NCBI GenBank assembly: GCA_029776225.1
Contig: JAKOTR010000063.1
Coordinates: 1 to 64,000 of the forward strand
Direction: 5' to 3'
Source: Acidobacteriota bacterium
GTDB taxonomy: Bacteria; Acidobacteriota; Terriglobia; Bryobacterales; Bryobacteraceae
Length of the DNA: 64,000 bases
Positions within the stretch are counted from its first letter, which is position 1, and every line of letters begins with the position of its first letter. The notes under the pieces are model-generated. The model was not told the DNA's origin. It ran no database searches and saw only the letters and a program-made list of their open reading frames with translations. Position numbers and translations under genes: made by a program. This document shows positions 59,633 through 64,000 of the stretch, in pieces.

Positions 59633-62002
59633 TCACCGGATTACGGGTTCGGTGGTCCGGCGGCGGTTGTTGAGTTCGGCCCTGAGGCTGTTCCGGTCCA
59701 GACGGCGGGGGTGATCCGGCTGCCGTTCCCTGCCGTGCGCGAGCGGGCGCCACGGGCGTCCGCTCGCCTGCGCGTCGACTACCGCGATGGCGGCCATGTT
59801 GACGATATCGTTGACCTCGGACCCGCGCCTTAAGACGTGCACCGGTTTGGCGAGGCCCATGAGAATCGGCCCGATCACCTCGGCGCCCCCCAGCCGGGCC
59901 AGCAGGCGGTAGGCGATACTGCCGGCCTCCAGGTTGGGGAAGATCAGCACATTGGCGCCGCCTTTGATCATGGCGAAGGGGTACTCTTCGAGGATTTCCG
60001 GCACAATCGCCGTATCGGGCTGCATCTCGCCGTCCACCGCCAGCCGCGGTTCGCGCGCATGAAGCAGTTCCACCGCGCGCCGTACCTTGTCGGCGAACGG
60101 GTGGCGCGAGCTGCCGAAGTTGGAGAACGAGAGCATGGCCACCTTCGGCTCTACGTCGAAGCGGCGCGCCATATCAGCCGCGGAAACGGCGATTTCCGCG
60201 AGGTCCTCGGAAGTGGGGTCGATGTTCACGGTGCAGTCGGCCAGGAAGTACACGTCATTGCCGACGCACAACAGGTGGAGGCCCGAAACGGTGTGTAGGC
60301 CGGGGCGGGTGGCGATCACCTGGATGGCCGGCCGCACAATCTCCGGGTAGTCCTGCGTCAGCCCGCCGACCAGGGCGTCGGCGTGGCCCATGTGCAGCAT
60401 CATGGCGCCGAACACGTTCGGGTTCAAAATGGCCTGTTCGGCCGAGCGCCGGGTGATGCCCTTCCTGCGACGCAGGCGGTAGAGCTCCTCCGCGTAAACC
60501 GGCAGCTCGCTCCACCGTTCCAGTTCGATTACCTGGACGCCGCGCAGGTTCAGGTGAAGCTCGGAGGCCAGATCGCATACCCGTTCTTTCCGCCCGAGCA
60601 GGACCGGCTCGGCGATGCCTTCGTCCACAAGAATCTGGCAGGCGCGCAGAATCTTGGGCTCTTCGCCTTCGGGAAATACGATGCGCTGGGGCCGCTTGCG
60701 GGCCTTCTGAATCATCGCCCGCATCACCTCGTGCGCCTTGCCGAAGCGGCGTTCGAGCTGTTCCCTGTACTCCTCGATCGGGATGGGCTGCTGCGCGACG
60801 CCGCTCTCCATGGCCGCCTGGGCCACCGCGGAGGCCACCCGGATCAGCACGCGCGGGTCGAAGGGCTTCGGAATCAGGTACAGCGGGCCGAACTCCATCT
60901 TCTCGACGCCGTAAGCGCGGCGCACGGAATCGGGTACGTCCTCCTTGGCCAGCGCCGCGAGGGCGCGCGTGGCGGCCAGCTTCATGTCGTCGTTGATCGT
61001 CGTGGCCCGGACGTCGAGCGCTCCGCGAAAGATGAACGGAAAGCCGAGGACGTTGTTCACCTGGTTCGGATAATCGGAGCGTCCGGTGCAAACGACGGCG
61101 TCCGGCCGGGCCGCGAGGGCCACGTCGTAGGGGATTTCGGGTTCGGGGTTGGCCAGGGCGAAGATGATCGGGTCGCGCGCCATCCGCTTGAGCATCTCCG
61201 GCGTCACGATATTGCCGGCGGAGAGGCCCACGAAAACGTCAGCGCCTTCCAGGGCCTCGGCCAGCGTGCGCGCGTCGGTATCGGCCGCGAACCGCTCCAT
61301 GTAGGGGTTCATCCCCTCGGTGCGGCCCTTATAAACCACGCCGTGAATGTCGCACATGATGATGTTCTGCCGCCTGACGCCCAGCCGCACGTAGTGGGCC
61401 GCGCAGGAGAGCGCCGCGGCGCCAGCGCCGCTAAAGGTAATCCGGACCTCCTCGATCCGCTTGCCGACCACCTCCAGGGCGTTAATCAGCGCGGCCCCCG
61501 AAATAATCGCCGTGCCGTGCTGATCGTCGTGCAGAACCGGAATTTTCAGCGTCCGCTTGAGTTCTTCCTCAATTCCGAAGCACTCCGGGGCCTTAATGTC
61601 TTCCAGGTTGATGCCGCCGAAAGTGGGTTCGAGAAGCTGGCAGACCCGGATGATCTCGCGCGGATCTTCGGTGGCCAGCTCGATGTCGAAAACGTCGATA
61701 TCCGCAAACCGCTTGAAGAGGACAGCCTTGCCCTCCATGACCGGCTTGCTTGCCTGGGCCCCGATATTGCCGAGACCCAGCACGGCAGTGCCGTTCGATA
61801 CTACCGCCACGAGGTTCCCCTTCGCCGTGTACTTGTAGGCCAGGCTGGGGTCGCGCTGGATCTCCAGGCAAGGCGCCGCCACTCCGGGGGTATAGGCCAG
61901 GCTGAGGTCGCGCTGCGTCCGGCAGGGCTTGGTCGGTATGATGGCCAGCTTGCCGGGAGAAGGCGAGGAATGATACTGCAGAGCGTCTTCCTTCCGGATC
62001 AT
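59633..62002 (-). CDS. maeB: NADP-dependent malic enzyme fused to phosphotransacetylase-like domain
   Basis: A 789-aa enzyme that decarboxylates malate to pyruvate with NADP reduction. The malic domain (1 to about 400) begins with [15 protein letters not shown] and has [18 protein letters not shown] and [13 protein letters not shown]. The second part (about 420-740) is the phosphotransacetylase-like domain that binds acetyl-CoA as regulator, as in E. coli MaeB. The last 45 residues form an extra basic, disordered tail absent from E. coli. ATG 62002 follows GGGAGGG; an ATG 18 bases upstream is within the ribosome-binding region. Confidence 0.93.
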   Translation of the reverse strand: MIRKEDALQYHSSPSPGKLAIIPTKPCRTQRDLSLAYTPGVAAPCLEIQRDPSLAYKYTAKGNLVAVVSNGTAVLGLGNIGAQASKPVMEGKAVLFKRFADIDVFDIELATEDPREIIRVCQLLEPTFGGINLEDIKAPECFGIEEELKRTLKIPVLHDDQHGTAIISGAALINALEVVGKRIEEVRITFSGAGAAALSCAAHYVRLGVRRQNIIMCDIHGVVYKGRTEGMNPYMERFAADTDARTLAEALEGADVFVGLSAGNIVTPEMLKRMARDPIIFALANPEPEIPYDVALAARPDAVVCTGRSDYPNQVNNVLGFPFIFRGALDVRATTINDDMKLAATRALAALAKEDVPDSVRRAYGVEKMEFGPLYLIPKPFDPRVLIRVASAVAQAAMESGVAQQPIPIEEYREQLERRFGKAHEVMRAMIQKARKRPQRIVFPEGEEPKILRACQILVDEGIAEPVLLGRKERVCDLASELHLNLRGVQVIELERWSELPVYAEELYRLRRRKGITRRSAEQAILNPNVFGAMMLHMGHADALVGGLTQDYPEIVRPAIQVIATRPGLHTVSGLHLLCVGNDVYFLADCTVNIDPTSEDLAEIAVSAADMARRFDVEPKVAMLSFSNFGSSRHPFADKVRRAVELLHAREPRLAVDGEMQPDTAIVPEILEEYPFAMIKGGANVLIFPNLEAGSIAYRLLARLGGAEVIGPILMGLAKPVHVLRRGSEVNDIVNMAAIAVVDAQASGRPWRPLAHGRERQPDHPRRLDRNSLRAELNNRRRTTEPVIR

Positions 62003-62085
62003 AAAATATGGCCCTCCCATGAGAGTACACTTTCCCGGGCCGGGCCGCTTGGCCCCGCGGATCGGGGGGAAAGATGAAGCCAGTC

Positions 62086-63810
62086 TTATTTTCCGATGAG
62101 TTTCCGGAATTCGTTCAACGGAAGCGTGTTGACGACGTCCGCGGGCTCCAGCCAGCCGCGCCGGGCCATGGTCACGCCGTAACGAATGTTACGCAGGTGG
62201 TTGGGATGGTGGGCGTCCGTGGATATGGCGAACCTGACGCCGCGGGCTCGGGCGGAGCGCAGAAGCGCATCGTACAGGTCGAGCCGCTCGGGGCTGGAGT
62301 TGATCTCGAAAATGACCCCGCGGCGCGCGGCCTCGGCGGCGACGCGGTCGAAGTCGAACGGATAGGCGTCGCGAACAAGCAGCAGGCGCCCGGTGGGGTG
62401 CCCCAGAATTCGGAGGTAAGGGCATTCCAGGGCGCGGAGCAGGCGGTCTGTCATCTCCGCCGGCTCCAGATTCATGTAGCTGTGAACGCTGCCGATCACC
62501 AGGTCGAGTTCGGCGAGGGCATCTTCGGCCAGGTCCATCGTTCCGTCCCTGCGGATGTCGCACTCGATTCCCGAAAAGACGTGGATGCCCAAACCGGACT
62601 CGTTCAACCGCTTTACATGTTTTGCAAAGGCCACCGCGCGCCGCTCATCCAGCCCATTGGCCATGGCAAGCGCCTTTGAGTGGTCCGTAATGGCGATGTA
62701 CTCATAGCCGAGGGCGGATGCGGCCGCCGCCATCTCCTCCAGCGTGGCGCGGCCGTCGGTTTCGACGGTGTGCATATGGAGGTCGCCGCGAATATGCCGC
62801 TGCTCGACGAGATGCGGCAGGCGCCCTTCGGCCGCGGCTTCGATTTCGCCCTGGTTTTCGCGCAACTCCGGCGGGATCCATGCCAGGCCGAGCTTTGCGT
62901 ACACCTCTTCCTCGGTCTCGCCGGCCACCCGGATGTTGTCATCCCGGCGAAAGAGCCCGTACTCGCTGAGCGTGTAGCCCATCTTGAGGGCGCGTGACCG
63001 GAGCGCGATATTGTGCTCTTTGCTTCCGGTGAAGTATTGGAGCGCCGCTCCGTAGCTTTCCCGCGGCAGAGCCCGCACGTCGACCTGAAAGGCCTGAAAC
63101 CCGACCTTCGCGCTGGCCTTGTTGGGACCTCGCGCGATCACCTCGTTCACCTTGGGGTGTGAGACGAAGCGGTCGAGGGCATTGGCGGCCGAAGGTCCGG
63201 TCACCAGCAGGTCGAGGTCGCCCACGGTTTCGCGCCCGCGGCGAAGGCTTCCGGCGGGCGTCACCTTCTCGACTCCGGGCGCCTCAGCGAGATAACCGGA
63301 GAGGTCCGCTGCGAGCTCATCCGCGAAATTGAGCAGGAACCGTCCCGCCCGCTGCCGGTAATTGCAGATCGAGCGCAGGATTTTTTCCTCGAGCTTGGCC
63401 CCAAGCCGGGGGAGCACCCGGAGTTTCTGCTCCTGGCAGAGCCGCTCCAGCCCGTCGATCGTGCTCACGCGATAGTGCTCCCAGAGCAGGGAAATGGTTT
63501 TGGGACCGAGGCCCTGGATTTTGAGCAGCTCCAGGGCGGTGGGCGGGTACTTGGCCAGGAGCTGGTCGCGGCGGTCGAATGATCCGCGGGCGGCGATTTC
63601 CTGGAGGTTGGCGGCCATGCTTTTGCCGATGCCGGGGATATCGGTGACTTTGCGGTTGGGGTCCTTAAGTATGTCGAGCACTCGTTCGGGGTAGCTCTCG
63701 ATGGAGGAAGCCGCGTTCCGGTAGCTGCGGATGCGGAACGGATCTTCGCCCGCGATTTCCATCAGGTCGGCGGTTTCCGAGAGCAGGCGGGCAATATCCC
63801 GGTTCTCCAT
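62086..63810 (-). CDS. polX: DNA polymerase/3'-5' exonuclease PolX
   Basis: A 574-aa repair polymerase. It has the N-terminal HhH lyase domain (NAASSIESYPERVLD, IPGIGKS), the family X polymerase core GSLRRGRETVGDLDLLV (metal aspartates) with the third aspartate in QAFQVDVRALP, and a C-terminal PHP exonuclease domain (RGDLHMHTVETDGRATLEEM and YIAITDHSKAL). The length and order match the B. subtilis enzyme, which fills gaps in base-excision repair. ATG 63810 (MENRDIARLL) is the usual family start; ATG 63819 is possible. Confidence 0.94.
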   Translation of the reverse strand: MENRDIARLLSETADLMEIAGEDPFRIRSYRNAASSIESYPERVLDILKDPNRKVTDIPGIGKSMAANLQEIAARGSFDRRDQLLAKYPPTALELLKIQGLGPKTISLLWEHYRVSTIDGLERLCQEQKLRVLPRLGAKLEEKILRSICNYRQRAGRFLLNFADELAADLSGYLAEAPGVEKVTPAGSLRRGRETVGDLDLLVTGPSAANALDRFVSHPKVNEVIARGPNKASAKVGFQAFQVDVRALPRESYGAALQYFTGSKEHNIALRSRALKMGYTLSEYGLFRRDDNIRVAGETEEEVYAKLGLAWIPPELRENQGEIEAAAEGRLPHLVEQRHIRGDLHMHTVETDGRATLEEMAAAASALGYEYIAITDHSKALAMANGLDERRAVAFAKHVKRLNESGLGIHVFSGIECDIRRDGTMDLAEDALAELDLVIGSVHSYMNLEPAEMTDRLLRALECPYLRILGHPTGRLLLVRDAYPFDFDRVAAEAARRGVIFEINSSPERLDLYDALLRSARARGVRFAISTDAHHPNHLRNIRYGVTMARRGWLEPADVVNTLPLNEFRKLIGK

Positions 63811-64000
63811 GCTTTTCATTTTCGCGCGGTTCCGGGGAGCGCCCGGCGCGGAAGGTGGAAACAACCATTCGCGCCTCACACGGGAAGATGCGCGACGAAG
63901 CCTTGGCGAATATCGTTGACGCTATTTGAGTGTGCCTGGAAGTCATTTCGAGCCTTTCCACAAAGCACCCTGCCGAGGTCGTTCATCTGGACGGGTGAGC

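Noticed and set aside
1-64000. CRISPR arrays, insertion sequences, prophage genes, rRNA genes
   Set aside because: I saw no regularly spaced repeats, transposase or integrase motifs, phage structural genes or rRNA sequence.

Overview
This GC-rich window is bacterial chromosome and almost certainly comes from an acidobacterium of the Bryobacteraceae/'Solibacter' lineage. The best evidence is two secreted proteins (12584-13354 and 22315-24885) that end in the 'VVNSAS...G.L..I.G' domain catalogued as TIGR03437, a family named for Solibacter and abundant in that clade. Also typical of the clade are the many Tat-exported sugar enzymes (Gfo/Idh/MocA, TIM-barrel isomerases, DUF1080, ThuA) and the combination of ISC, CdnL and XRE/S24-like genes. 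I see no prophage, insertion sequence or CRISPR array. The gene content is mostly housekeeping and carbohydrate metabolism.

Layout. 1-3240: HIT protein, HU-like protein and ribosomal protein S1 on the minus strand, with a strong rpsA promoter back to back with a promoter for tRNA-Gly(TCC) and tRNA-Thr(TGT). 3.7-8.9 kb: KefB-type antiporter, tandem universal stress protein, hybrid histidine kinase, AraD-like epimerase. 9-17.5 kb: a mostly plus-strand housekeeping run (PEP-mutase/isocitrate-lyase enzyme, folD, coaE, HtrA-type protease, mutM, methyltransferase-MTHFR fusion, tsaC) with a TIGR03437 protein and a uracil-DNA-glycosylase-like gene on the other strand. 17.6-26.8 kb: GH3 glucosidase, OPT transporter, NHL-repeat protein, matrixin-like metalloprotease.

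27-30.4 kb is the most novel part. It is a run of uncharacterised genes: an anchored coiled protein, a seven-helix membrane protein, two adjacent 37-residue secreted peptide genes, a 152-aa protein, and an XRE regulator with an S24-like domain lacking the protease residues. The two peptide genes differ at eight nucleotide positions, yet all eight are synonymous, so the encoded peptides are identical. Near-identical 18-bp palindromes lie in the divergent promoter region of the peptides and in that of the regulator/ubiX. This suggests one small regulon.

30.4-41.7 kb: ubiX, pheA, an MFS permease, a TPR protein and a giant Ala/Pro-rich zinc-ribbon protein, an M50 protease, CdnL/CarD, two secreted sugar enzymes and a DUF72 protein. 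41.7-46.5 kb: a complete iscS-iscU-iscA-hscB-hscA-iscX operon, without fdx, preceded by the in-frame fossil of an IscR/Rrf2 regulator. 46.5-49.3 kb: a divergent pair of an adenylate-forming ligase and an ATP-grasp ligase. 49.3-59.2 kb: an exported sugar-oxidation cluster (ThuA, DUF1080, Gfo/Idh, TIM-barrel, enolase-superfamily dehydratase), an ABC exporter, a lipoprotein and a second Gfo/Idh gene. 59.3-64 kb: a small membrane protein, a malic enzyme-phosphotransacetylase fusion and PolX.

Coordinates and starts were chosen by reading ribosome-binding sites by eye. Family names come from motifs and not from database searches.
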